NCBI GenBank assembly: GCA_024226235.1
Contig: JAAELW010000209.1
Location: 1 to 39,410 of the forward strand
Direction of reading: 5' to 3'
Source: a bacterium
GTDB lineage: Bacteria > Myxococcota_A > UBA9160 > UBA6930
Length of the DNA: 39,410 nucleotides
Part shown: in pieces, positions 7,847-15,804 of the stretch
Layout: every line of letters starts with the position of its first letter
How positions within the stretch are numbered: position 1 is the first letter of the stretch
Notes under the pieces: generated by a model
Database searches by the model: none
The model's input: only the letters and a program-made list of their open reading frames with translations
What the model was told of the DNA's origin: nothing
Made by a program: the position numbers and the translations under genes

Positions 7847-9331
7847 ATGGCGATTCCGATGGTGATGGGGACGGAGATTGAGTTTGGAATCACGGTCAAG
7901 AACGACCGGGATTTCGATCCGATCTCGAGCTGTGTGTTGCTGGTCAACGCCTATCGCGAAGACCAGATGACGAAGATTCTCTGGGACTACGACCAGGAGA
8001 ACCCGCTCGCAGACGCGCGGGGCTTCCAGGTGGACGGCGAAAAGTACACGCCGAACCAGCAGGAGAACATCGCTCGCAACAAGACGCTCGAGAACGGCGC
8101 GCGTTACTACGTCGACCATGCGCACCCCGAGTACTCCTGTCCGGAGGTCACGAACCCGTATGAGCTCGTCGTGCACGAGAAGGCCGGCGAGCGGATCCTC
8201 GAGTTCTCTCGTCGTGAAGCCACGGCGTTGCTGCCCGAGGGCACGACGATGTTGTTGCACAAGAACAACAGCGATCACAAAGGCAATAGCTACGGCTCTC
8301 ACGAGAACTACCTGATGGATCGTCGCACGTCCTTCAAGCGGATCGTCGAGCATCTGATGCCGTTCTTCGCGAGCCGTCAGGTCTATTCGGGTGCTGGCAA
8401 GGTGGGCAGTGAGAACCGCGCCCAACCCTGCGACTACCAGATCTCGCAGCGAGCCGACTTCTTCGAAACCGAAGTTGCGCTCGATACGATGGTCAAGCGG
8501 CCAATCATCAATACCCGCGACGAGCCCCATGCGGATCGCGAGAAGTATCGCCGTCTGCATGTGATCGTCGGTGATGCGAACATGAGTGAGTACACGATCT
8601 ATCTGCGCCAGGGCGCGAGCGCGATCGTGCTGGGCATGATCGAGGATGGCGCGATCGATCGGGAGCTTTCGCTCCGGGATCCGGTGAAGGCCATCAAGGA
8701 GATCTCCCACGATCCGACCTGCCGGAGTGAGGTGGAGCTGACCAATGGCAGGAAGCTCACCGGTGTGCAGATCCAGCTCGAATACCTCGAAATGGCACGC
8801 AGGTACGCTGCCAGCCACGATGTTCCGGACTGGACCGCCGACATTCTCCTGAAATGGGGCGAGGTGCTCGACGCACTCGAGCGCGATCCGATGGAGCTGG
8901 CGGATCGCATCGACTGGGTGATCAAGCAGGTCATGATCGAGCGTTTCATGGAGCGAAAGGGTCTGGAATGGGGAGATCCGCAGGTCCAATTGCTGGATCT
9001 CCAGTATCACGACCTTCGACCCGAGAAGGGCTTGTACTATCTTCTCGAGAGACAAGGAAAGGTGGAGCGGATCGTGACGGATCAAGAGATCACGAAAGCG
9101 ATCACCGAGCCTCCCGAGGATACGAGAGCCTATTTCCGTGGACACTGCCTGAAGCGCTTTGGTGACGAGGTCTTCGGTGTCAACTGGGATTCGATCTCAT
9201 TCGGCTTCGGTGACGAGCCGATCAAGCGCGTGCTGATGTCCGAGCCGCTGAAGGGCTCCAAGAAGCACGTCGACGATCTTCTCGAACGCTCCCAAAATGC
9301 AGCGGAACTGGTCAAGAACCTCCGCGCCTGA
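7847..9331 (+). CDS. dop: Depupylase / Pup deamidase Dop
   Basis: A 494-residue carboxylate-amine-ligase-fold enzyme that hydrolyses the isopeptide bond between Pup and substrate lysines, and in species with Gln-ended Pup also deamidates it. Seen: the nucleotide-binding start GTEIEFGI (Glu10), the Dop-specific insertion with DARGFQVDGEKY before the catalytic segment, the catalytic Asp90 in YYVDHAHPEYS, and NNSDHKGNSYGSHENYL, NTRDEPHADREKYRRLHV, RAYFRGHCLKRFG and the LKGSKKHVDDLL tail. The Dop loop and VDHAHPEYS separate it from PafA (QDTGCHPEYA). The gap from arc is 35 bases; a GGAGG lies about 30 bases upstream of the ATG, so the start is not perfectly supported (in-frame ATGs at 7859 and 7865 also exist). 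Since Pup here ends in Glu, only the depupylase role should be needed. Confidence 0.96.
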   Translation: MAIPMVMGTEIEFGITVKNDRDFDPISSCVLLVNAYREDQMTKILWDYDQENPLADARGFQVDGEKYTPNQQENIARNKTLENGARYYVDHAHPEYSCPEVTNPYELVVHEKAGERILEFSRREATALLPEGTTMLLHKNNSDHKGNSYGSHENYLMDRRTSFKRIVEHLMPFFASRQVYSGAGKVGSENRAQPCDYQISQRADFFETEVALDTMVKRPIINTRDEPHADREKYRRLHVIVGDANMSEYTIYLRQGASAIVLGMIEDGAIDRELSLRDPVKAIKEISHDPTCRSEVELTNGRKLTGVQIQLEYLEMARRYAASHDVPDWTADILLKWGEVLDALERDPMELADRIDWVIKQVMIERFMERKGLEWGDPQVQLLDLQYHDLRPEKGLYYLLERQGKVERIVTDQEITKAITEPPEDTRAYFRGHCLKRFGDEVFGVNWDSISFGFGDEPIKRVLMSEPLKGSKKHVDDLLERSQNAAELVKNLRA

Positions 9332-9351
9332 ATTCCGTCAGGAGACATCCC

Positions 9352-9630
9352 ATGATCAAGAAATTCGAACGACCCAGGAACTACGCTTCCGATCCGGACG
9401 CGGACCTGCTTCGCTTTGCCAGCGCGGCTGGAGGCACCCAGAAGCAGAAGACCGGTGGCGGGGGTGGAGATGGCGAATCCGGAACGAGCGGTGAGGGTGC
9501 GAAGAAGCTCGCCAAGAAGGGCGAGGATCTGAAGGAAGAGATGGATTCCCTCGTCGATGAGATCGACGAGGTCCTCGAAGAGAACGCCGAGGAATTCGTG
9601 AAGAATTACGTCCAACGCGGGGGCGAGTAG
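9352..9630 (+). CDS. pup: Prokaryotic ubiquitin-like protein Pup, Glu-ended and N-terminally extended
   Basis: The 92-residue protein tag attached by PafA through its C-terminal Glu to substrate lysines. The C-terminal half (about residues 48-92) is classic Pup: a helix rich in Glu and Asp with LVDEIDEVLEENAEEFV, then NYVQRGGE. The last residue is Glu, so no deamidation of Gln is needed before ligation. A Gly-rich acidic linker (around 36-49) resembles the disordered start of actinobacterial Pup. Before it are about 30 extra basic and aromatic residues (IKKFERPRNYASDPDADLLR), making it longer than the usual 60-70. A CAGGAGA ribosome site precedes the ATG. It lies 20 bases after dop and 44 before prcB. 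Acts in the cytoplasm. Confidence 0.96.
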   Translation: MIKKFERPRNYASDPDADLLRFASAAGGTQKQKTGGGGGDGESGTSGEGAKKLAKKGEDLKEEMDSLVDEIDEVLEENAEEFVKNYVQRGGE

Positions 9631-9674
9631 GCCGAACGGCCTCGACTACCATCACGCACATCGGAGGGGGTTTC

Positions 9675-10469
9675 GTGCGGTTCTGGGATGGCTACAAGGG
9701 CTCCAGTTTCATGGAGCTGATCAACGACGAGTTTCCGCAGCTGAAGTGCGACTTGAGTGCTGGGCTGCACGGTGCGGGAACGCTGCCGGAGACGGCCCAC
9801 GGCACGACCTGTGTGGGGCTGCGTTTCGCTGAGGGTGCCCTGGTGGCGGGCGACCGCCTTGCCACGATGGGCCACCAGGTTGCGAACCGCGACATCGAGA
9901 AGGTCTACGCCACCGACGGGTACTCGTTGATGGCGATCGCGGGCGCAGCGGGTCCGGCCATCGAGATGGCGCGGCTGCTGGGCGTCCAGTTCGAGCACCA
10001 CGAGAAGATCGAGGGCGAGCCCCTGGAGCTCGAAGGCAAGGCCAATACCCTGGCCTCGCTGATCCGCCAGAACCTCCCCGCTGCGATGCAGGGGTTGGTG
10101 GTGGTTCCGCTCTTCGCTGGCTACGACCGTCGACGCCATACCGGGCGTGTCTGGAAATACGAAGTGACGGGCGGCCGCTACGAGGAGCTCGAGTTCGACG
10201 GCATCGGTTCGGGCTCGATCTTCGCGAAGGAATCCCTGAAGAAGTCCTACAGTACGGGCGCCACCCGAGAGGACGCCATCGGCATGGCCATTCTTGCACT
10301 GACTGACGCGGCCGACGAGGATCGGGCCACCGGGGGGGTCGACCTCGAGCGCGGCATCTTCCCGCGCGTCAAGTTGGTGACGGAAGAGGGAGTCGAAGAG
10401 GTGGGCGACGACGAGATCGCCCAGGTGTACCAGGGCGTGCTCGAGAGCCGCCGCCGGCCGGGAGCGTAG
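9675..10469 (+). CDS. prcB: 20S proteasome beta subunit
   Basis: A 264-residue N-terminal-nucleophile protease forming the inner catalytic rings. A 43-residue propeptide ends in HG; autocleavage would expose Thr44 of the TTCVGLRF strand. GDRLAT carries the conserved Asp of the active site, and the Lys lies in RDIEKVY. Further family blocks are AGAAGPAIEMARL, NLPAAMQGL, GSGSIFAKESLKK and DAADEDRATGG with RGIFP, matching mycobacterial PrcB closely. The start is GTG at 9675 behind CGGAGGGGG. It is followed after two bases by the alpha subunit, as expected for an equimolar complex. Confidence 0.97.
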   Translation: MRFWDGYKGSSFMELINDEFPQLKCDLSAGLHGAGTLPETAHGTTCVGLRFAEGALVAGDRLATMGHQVANRDIEKVYATDGYSLMAIAGAAGPAIEMARLLGVQFEHHEKIEGEPLELEGKANTLASLIRQNLPAAMQGLVVVPLFAGYDRRRHTGRVWKYEVTGGRYEELEFDGIGSGSIFAKESLKKSYSTGATREDAIGMAILALTDAADEDRATGGVDLERGIFPRVKLVTEEGVEEVGDDEIAQVYQGVLESRRRPGA

Positions 10470-10471
10470 CC

Positions 10472-11167
10472 ATGTCCTTTCCGTTCTACGTCAATCCGGA
10501 GCAGATGGCTCAGGACAAGGCCGAGTTTGCCCGCAAGGGGATCGCTCGGGGCAAGTCCATCGTCACCGTGGAGTACGACCAGGGTGTCGTGCTGGTTGCT
10601 GAGAACCCGACCCGGCTGCACAAGCTGGGTGAGGTCTACGACCGCGTCGGCTTCGCGGGTGTGGGCAAGTTCAGCGAGTTTGATCGCCTCCGGAAAATGG
10701 GAGTGCAGTGGGCGGATGTCGAGGGCTACAAATTCAGTCGTGACGACGTGCGCGGCAAGGCCCTGGCCAACGTCTACTCCCAGATTCTCGGTGAGGAGTT
10801 CAGCCGCTCGATGAAGCCCTTCGAGGTGGAGGTCGTGGTGGCCGAGGTGGGCGATCCGGAGCTCGCTGGGCATGAGGGGAACTCGCTCTTCAAGATCGGC
10901 TTCGATGGCACAGTGCAGGACCAGGAAGGTTTCTGCGTGATCGGTGGCTCCGAAAGCAACCTCCAATCGCATATGCAATCGAACTATCGCGAGGGTCTGA
11001 ACCTGGCCGAGGCCCTCGCACTCGGGCGTGAGGCCCTGCAACGGGCCGAGAACGGAACCCCGGACCTACCCGCCAAGAGCCTCGAGGTCTGCGTCCTCGA
11101 CCGGAGCCGGAATGGCCGGAAATTCAAGCGGCTCAAGGCGGACGAGGTGGCTGCGCTCCTCGACTGA
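10472..11167 (+). CDS. prcA: 20S proteasome alpha subunit
   Basis: A 231-residue structural subunit of the outer rings that gates entry and binds the ATPase tails. The N-terminus MSFPFYVNPEQMAQDKAEFARKG matches the PrcA start (helix H0 region), followed by IARGKSIVTVEYDQGVVLVAEN. Further blocks are KLGEVYDRVGFAGVGKFSEFD and YSQILGEEF. There is no catalytic Thr, as expected. The C-terminus (ADEVAALLD) is short and lacks the long acidic tail of some actinobacterial homologues. Two bases separate it from prcB. The 143 bases that follow before pafA contain only a short inverted repeat (TCCCCCGGGGGA) near the stop. Confidence 0.97.
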   Translation: MSFPFYVNPEQMAQDKAEFARKGIARGKSIVTVEYDQGVVLVAENPTRLHKLGEVYDRVGFAGVGKFSEFDRLRKMGVQWADVEGYKFSRDDVRGKALANVYSQILGEEFSRSMKPFEVEVVVAEVGDPELAGHEGNSLFKIGFDGTVQDQEGFCVIGGSESNLQSHMQSNYREGLNLAEALALGREALQRAENGTPDLPAKSLEVCVLDRSRNGRKFKRLKADEVAALLD

Positions 11168-11310
11168 GCTTCCCCCGGGGGATTCTGCCTGGACTGATTT
11201 CACGGCTCATTTGCCGGCCGCCATTCCATCTGCGGAGACGCCGAAAGGTCTCATGCGTACCTGCCGATAGAGGAATGGCTACATTGGCCCTCCGGATTGG
11301 GTGGGAGCGC

Positions 11311-12717
11311 GTGCAAAAGCGGATCTACGGAGTCGAGACCGAGTACGGAATCATCTTCACGCCCGAAGGGCGGAAGACTCTGCCGGTCGAGAAGGCGATT
11401 CGCTTCCTGTTCGAGAAGCTGATCACCACGGAGCACTTCCTGAACGTGTTCCTGGAAAACGGTGCTCGCTTCTACCAGGACACAGGTTGTCATCCGGAGT
11501 ACGCGACACCGGAGTGCGCGTCGCCCCGGCAGTTGATCGTCTATGACCGGGCCGGCGAGCGGATCCTCGAAGATCTGCAGGACTACGCCGAGAGCAAGAT
11601 TCGCGAGGAGCGGATCGCCGGGAAGCTCTCGATCTTCAAGAACAACACGGACTTCGTTGGCAACAGCTACGGCTGTCACGAGAACTACCTCGTCGATCGC
11701 GACGTCGATTTCTACTACCTGGCCGAGCAGCTGATCCCGTTCCTGGTGACGCGCCAGATCTACACCGGCGCAGGCAAGGTCTTCCAGACCCAGGACGGCG
11801 TGCACTATTGCATCAGCCAGCGCGCCCAGCATATCTACCAGAAGATCTCTGGTACCACGACGAACGATCGCTCGATCATCAACACCCGCGACGAGCCCCA
11901 TGCCGACCGCGAGCGCTACCGCCGCCTGCACGTAATCGTCGGTGACTCGAACATGAGCGAGTACACGAACTTCGTGAAGATCGGCGCGTGCGCGGTCGTC
12001 CTGCAGATGATCGAGGACAACTACATCAACAAGGATTTCACGCTTCGCAATCCGGTCAAGGCGATCAAGGACATCTCCTACGATACGACTTGCAAGAAGA
12101 AGCTGCGCCTCGACAACGGGCGCGAGTACTCGCCGATCGAGATCCAGCGCGAGTACTGCGAGATGGCCCAGAAGTACATCGAGCAGTATCCGGTTTCCGA
12201 CGAGCTCAAGGAGAGCGTCGGAATGTGGCAGTACGTGCTCGATTGCCTGGATGACGATCCGAACAAGCTGTCGCGTCAGATCGACTGGGTGATCAAGCGC
12301 AACCTGATCGAATCCTACATCGAGAAGCACGGCTCGCGTTGGGCGGATCCGCGCGTCTTCATGCTGGATCTTCAGTACCACGACATCCGCGTGAACCGCG
12401 GGCTCTACTATCTGCTCGAGCGCAAGGGTGCAGTGGACCGCATCCTGAACGACGAAGAGATCATCAAGGCGAAGACCGAGCCGCCGCCGGATACCCGGGC
12501 ACGGATGCGTGGCGAGTTCATCAAACTCGCACGGCAGAATGGCATCCAGTACGATCTGGATTGGTCGAACATCCGCCTAGGCAACCTGCTCAACGTCCGG
12601 GTGATCTGCAACAACCCGTTCGAAACGGACACGGAGAAGGTGGCCGAGCTGGTGCGCACGATCCAGAAGACGAACCTGCGCAAGACCAGCCTGTCGAAGC
12701 TCGTCATCCAGTCCTAG
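11311..12717 (+). CDS. pafA: Pup-protein ligase PafA
   Basis: A 468-residue ligase that phosphorylates the C-terminal Glu of Pup with ATP and joins it to lysines of target proteins. Signatures: YGVETEYGI (Glu9, Mg/ATP), FLENGARFYQD with catalytic-base Asp57, HPEYATPEC, FKNNTDFVGNSYGCHENYL, NTRDEPHADRERYRRLHV, YHDIRVNRGLYYLLERKG and RARMRGEFI. There is no Dop-type insertion before the catalytic segment, which fixes the assignment. I place the start at GTG 11311 (VQKRIYGVE), aligning with the usual M-Q-R-R-I start and preceded by GGGAG; an in-frame ATG at 11275 after GAGGA would add 12 residues. It closes the proteasome set, as in actinobacteria. Confidence 0.96.
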   Translation: MQKRIYGVETEYGIIFTPEGRKTLPVEKAIRFLFEKLITTEHFLNVFLENGARFYQDTGCHPEYATPECASPRQLIVYDRAGERILEDLQDYAESKIREERIAGKLSIFKNNTDFVGNSYGCHENYLVDRDVDFYYLAEQLIPFLVTRQIYTGAGKVFQTQDGVHYCISQRAQHIYQKISGTTTNDRSIINTRDEPHADRERYRRLHVIVGDSNMSEYTNFVKIGACAVVLQMIEDNYINKDFTLRNPVKAIKDISYDTTCKKKLRLDNGREYSPIEIQREYCEMAQKYIEQYPVSDELKESVGMWQYVLDCLDDDPNKLSRQIDWVIKRNLIESYIEKHGSRWADPRVFMLDLQYHDIRVNRGLYYLLERKGAVDRILNDEEIIKAKTEPPPDTRARMRGEFIKLARQNGIQYDLDWSNIRLGNLLNVRVICNNPFETDTEKVAELVRTIQKTNLRKTSLSKLVIQS

Positions 12718-12766
12718 CGCGCCATTCCTTCCTGCCAGTCCTCCCGGATTGGACCGAGGTCCGCTC

Positions 12767-13192
12767 ATGAGCGAAGCACGCCCCCAACTGGTCGCTGTCG
12801 ACGGTGATTCCGTACCCCGAGAAGCCACCGAAGGGCCTGGGCCGGAGGCCGGTCGCGCCCCGTCGTCCCTGGGTCGCTACGGCTGGATCGCCGCCGCGCT
12901 GGCCCTCGTCTGCGTGATCGGCTGGGGAGTCACCGCCAATCGGGCGTCCCGGCTCGAGGCAGAGCTCACGTCCTCCCAGGCTGCGCTGGCGGCCGCTGAA
13001 GGGCGGATCGAGGGCTACCGGACGCATCTCCTTCAGGTCCGGGAACGCACGGGCACGCTCGTCCACGGCATGGAAGCGCTGGTCGGCCAGATCGGTAGCC
13101 TGGCCTCGGAACTCGAGTCCCTGGGCTCCCTGGTCGGCGAAGATCCCACCGCAACAGGCAGGGACGAGACCGAAGCAGCCGCCCAACCATAG
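12767..13192 (+). CDS. Small single-pass membrane protein with coiled coil, unknown
   Basis: A 141-residue protein of no family I recognise. Residues 1-36 are Pro/Glu-rich and probably disordered; 38-56 form one hydrophobic membrane helix (WIAAALALVCVIGWGV); 58-122 are a heptad-like coiled coil (ASRLEAELTSSQAALAAAE onwards); the tail is acidic and Ala-rich. With a short N-terminus and Arg residues just after the helix the topology is not certain. The ATG at 12767 has a GAGG eight bases upstream; an in-frame ATG six codons earlier is less likely. It lies 49 bases after pafA, on the same strand, and about 160 before mreB, so it could belong to either the pupylation or the cell-shape context. 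Confidence 0.7.
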   Translation: MSEARPQLVAVDGDSVPREATEGPGPEAGRAPSSLGRYGWIAAALALVCVIGWGVTANRASRLEAELTSSQAALAAAEGRIEGYRTHLLQVRERTGTLVHGMEALVGQIGSLASELESLGSLVGEDPTATGRDETEAAAQP

Positions 13193-13355
13193 GTCTTCCG
13201 GCACCGCTGCGGCTCGGCTGCGCATTCGCCAAGTACGCGTTTCCCACGCAATTCCGCCTGCTTCCGCGCGAATGCACTCAATTCCTGCCGCCCTGTGCCG
13301 ATACGGAGAGTGCCCCTTTCCTTCCCGGATCTGGGACCTGTTTGAGGCGATCTCC

Positions 13356-14390
13356 ATGCTCGACGCCATTGCCGGCATCTTCTCCAGCGATCTGGCCATC
13401 GATCTCGGTACGGCCAATACCCTGGTCTATGCCAAGGGCAAAGGGCTGATCTGCTCCGAGCCTTCGGTCGTGGCAGTCGCGAAAGATCAAACCGGTCGTG
13501 GTGACAAGGTGTTGGCGGTGGGCCACGAGGCCAAGGAGATGCTCGGGCGAACGCCCGGCGGCATCCGCGCGATCCGCCCGATCAAGGACGGTGTGATCGC
13601 GGACTTCGAGATCACCGAGGCGATGCTTCGTTACTTCATCCAGCGCGCACACAACCGGCGCAAGCTGGTGCGGCCGCGGATCGCCATCTGCGTCCCGCCC
13701 TGCATTACCAGCGTCGAGAAGCGCGCGGTCCGCGAGTCCGCTCTCTCTGCCGGCGCTCGTGAGGTCTACTTGATCGAAGAGCCGATGGCGGCTGCGATCG
13801 GTGCCGGCCTCGACGTGACCGCTGCCACCGGCAACATGGTCGTCGATATCGGCGGCGGCACCACGGATGTGGCCGTGATCTCGCTCTCGGGCATCGTTGC
13901 CAGCCGCTCCATCCGCTGCGGTGGCGATGCGATGGACGATGCGATCATCAACTACGTGAAGCGCAAGTACAACATGCTGATCGGTGAGCGCAGCGCCGAG
14001 GTCTGCAAGGTGAACATCGCCACGGCCTCGCCGACGGCGAAGACCGAGACCCAGGAGATCAAGGGACGCGACCTGGTGGCGGGCATCCCGAAGGTCGTCG
14101 TGACGACTAGCGAGGAGATCCGCGAGGCCCTGCTCGAGCCGATCGGACAGATCGTCGAGACAGTCCATCTGACCCTCGAGCGCACTCCGCCGGAGCTCGC
14201 CGCCGACATCATCGACCGCGGCATCATGTTGGTCGGAGGTGGTTCACTGCTGAACGATCTCGACCAGATCCTTCGACAGGAGACCAAGCTGCCGATCCTG
14301 CGCAGTGAGGATCCGTTCACTGCGGTCGTTCACGGTGCCGGTCGGGCGCTGGACAACCTGGATCTGCTGAAGGAAGTTGCGATCCAGTAG
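13356..14390 (+). CDS. mreB: Rod-shape-determining actin-like protein MreB
   Basis: A 344-residue bacterial actin that polymerises on the inner membrane and guides lateral wall synthesis. The phosphate-1 loop DLAIDLGTANTLVY is near the N-terminus. EPMAAAIGAGLDV and the phosphate-2 loop VVDIGGGTTDVAVISL lie mid-protein, and the adenosine loop MLVGGGSLL near the end. The short amphipathic start MLDAIAGIFSSD is the usual membrane anchor. The ATG at 13356 is preceded by GAGG at eight bases; the frame opens 28 codons earlier without support. The mreC and mreD genes do not follow; a repeat element and a minus-strand gene do. Confidence 0.96.
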   Translation: MLDAIAGIFSSDLAIDLGTANTLVYAKGKGLICSEPSVVAVAKDQTGRGDKVLAVGHEAKEMLGRTPGGIRAIRPIKDGVIADFEITEAMLRYFIQRAHNRRKLVRPRIAICVPPCITSVEKRAVRESALSAGAREVYLIEEPMAAAIGAGLDVTAATGNMVVDIGGGTTDVAVISLSGIVASRSIRCGGDAMDDAIINYVKRKYNMLIGERSAEVCKVNIATASPTAKTETQEIKGRDLVAGIPKVVVTTSEEIREALLEPIGQIVETVHLTLERTPPELAADIIDRGIMLVGGGSLLNDLDQILRQETKLPILRSEDPFTAVVHGAGRALDNLDLLKEVAIQ

Positions 14391-14872
14391 CCCGGGGATC
14401 TGCTTCTCCTCTTTCTGCGGGCCCTGACCTATTGGGCTCCGCTCTGCTTCTCGTTGCGAGATCGCGGGGTGGGGAGCGGGCAGCGTGGAATGGCTCGCCA
14501 GGCCCTCGAACGCGCGCGCACGGCGGTTGCCCTGCGCGCTGTGGCCTGGGCGCGTACTCTCGGGGCTGGCTCCGCTTGATTTCCACGCTGACCGCCCCCC
14601 ACCCCGCGATCGTTGACGGTTGGATACGGGCTCTTGGGCCCAGGCAACCGTTCGAGCTCCGTTGGCAGCTATGGAGGCGGTGACCCTTGCTTGTCAACGG
14701 TCTCCGAATGGGACCCAGGGCTTTGCGGTCTACCGACTCCAGGTGAAGTCCGGCAGGTAGCTGCTTACTGCCTGTCGGCCGTCGCACTACTACCACGGTT
14801 TGATCATAAGAGGGCTTGCAGCTGAAACCCAATCCGTCGGTCCGCATGGCGATGCTGTCGGAGACGTCTCGC
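14391..14872. other. Intergenic stretch after mreB with repeat copy A
   Basis: A stretch of 482 bases with no gene I can support. It contains the 152-bp inverted-repeat element (copy A, 14460-14611). Just after the mreB stop a weak GCCCG/CGGGC pairing (about 14394-14423) is too poor to call a terminator. The 260 bases beyond the element show no family match on either strand. Confidence 0.6.
14460..14611. repeat. MITE-like inverted-repeat element, copy A
   Basis: A 152-bp unit bounded by near-perfect terminal inverted repeats of about 32 bases (14460-14491 and 14580-14611), starting GATCGCGGGGTGGGG and ending CCCCACCCCGCGATC. A second copy, roughly 85-90% identical by eye, lies at 33905-34055 after pilT. 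The interior is GC-rich and non-coding. Homology continues about 20 bases to the left of each copy (GCTTCTCGTT) but not to the right. It carries no transposase, so it is either a non-autonomous mobile element or a repeated hairpin acting at gene ends. Confidence 0.8.
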
Positions 14873-15562
14873 TTACGTGACGTGCCAGTTCTCGCCATAG
14901 AGCTTGCCCGATAGACGGCGCGCCACCGCCTGCGATGCCGCGTTCTCCCACGACGTGCTGTATAGCGCGAGGCGCGCCGTCCGCTGAACCGCATGGGCCC
15001 AGGATGCTACGGCCGCCGTGGCCAGCCCGCGGCCGCGAAACGCGCCGAGCGTTTCGACGCCGGCCTCAGCAGCGAACTCGGTGAGGCCTCTCGGGGAGTG
15101 GCAGATCGAGGCTGCCTGCCCGTCTTCGAACGCGATGGCTACAGGTGCGATGTGCGGGAACTCATCAGCAAGCCACGGGAACACATCAGGCCAATCGCAG
15201 CTCTCACTCGCAGTGATCTCGCGAGCACGGTCATCCGAAGGGAGCTTTTCGGGAATCACGTAGCAGGGCCCCCTGTACTCGACCCCCACGTGCCCGAGCA
15301 GGCTCAGTGCACGCTCACGACATAGGGGAGGTTGCTCGTTGCCAGGGTTCACGAGCCGTGGTTCGGCCGAGCACAAGCGATGCAGTTCATCTGACGTTTC
15401 CGTGTCCACATCTCGGCGCGTGGCCCAGACGTTCCCCTCGGCAGAGCGACCCAGGAACAAGCGTGGAGCGGGTCGTGCCAAGGGGTCTCGCGTGGCTACG
15501 AGGCGGCCTCGTAGGTCCCGCTCCAACAACACTTCGAGCTGGATCTCGATGAGAGAGCGCAC
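14873..15562 (-). CDS. GNAT-family N-acetyltransferase
   Basis: A 229-residue acetyl-CoA-dependent acyltransferase. The acetyl-CoA loop FRGRGLATAAV lies near residue 178, in the expected RxxGxA form, with a following WENAASQAVARRLSGK helix (NxxS/A type) typical of the FR47/GNAT C-terminus. The N-terminal half is divergent. The substrate is unknown. The start is GTG 15562 without a clear ribosome site; an in-frame GTG at residue 11 is an alternative. It stands alone on the minus strand between the mreB-side repeat and the EthD-like gene, in a stretch of unrelated small genes that may be accessory. Confidence 0.75.
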   Translation of the reverse strand: MRSLIEIQLEVLLERDLRGRLVATRDPLARPAPRLFLGRSAEGNVWATRRDVDTETSDELHRLCSAEPRLVNPGNEQPPLCRERALSLLGHVGVEYRGPCYVIPEKLPSDDRAREITASESCDWPDVFPWLADEFPHIAPVAIAFEDGQAASICHSPRGLTEFAAEAGVETLGAFRGRGLATAAVASWAHAVQRTARLALYSTSWENAASQAVARRLSGKLYGENWHVT

Positions 15563-15804
15563 AGCTGCGCAGCGTAGCGCGGTATTCCCCAGCGGAAAGC
15601 AGGAAATCGCCTGGAGACATGCGGCTCAACAAAGCGTTGAACGGGACGTGGAATAGCGCGGCCCAATACGTCGTTGTACCGTTCCGGCAGCAACCTTCGT
15701 TGGATCGGTGGAGCAGAGGGTGCTATTCCGCGCCGTTTGACGCCGGTCCGTTGGGTGGCAAGCAGCGCGGGTTCGCCAGGCCACTGCAAGATTGGAGCAC
15801 CGAC

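Noticed and set aside
11168-11310. Terminator between prcA and pafA
   Set aside because: TCCCCCGGGGGA has no loop and no U-run, so it does not support splitting the operon.
15613-15720. Integron attC-like sequence (GCTCAAC ... GTTGGAT with partial pairing)
   Set aside because: The core sites fit only loosely, the pairing is poor, and no gene ends at the expected place beside it.
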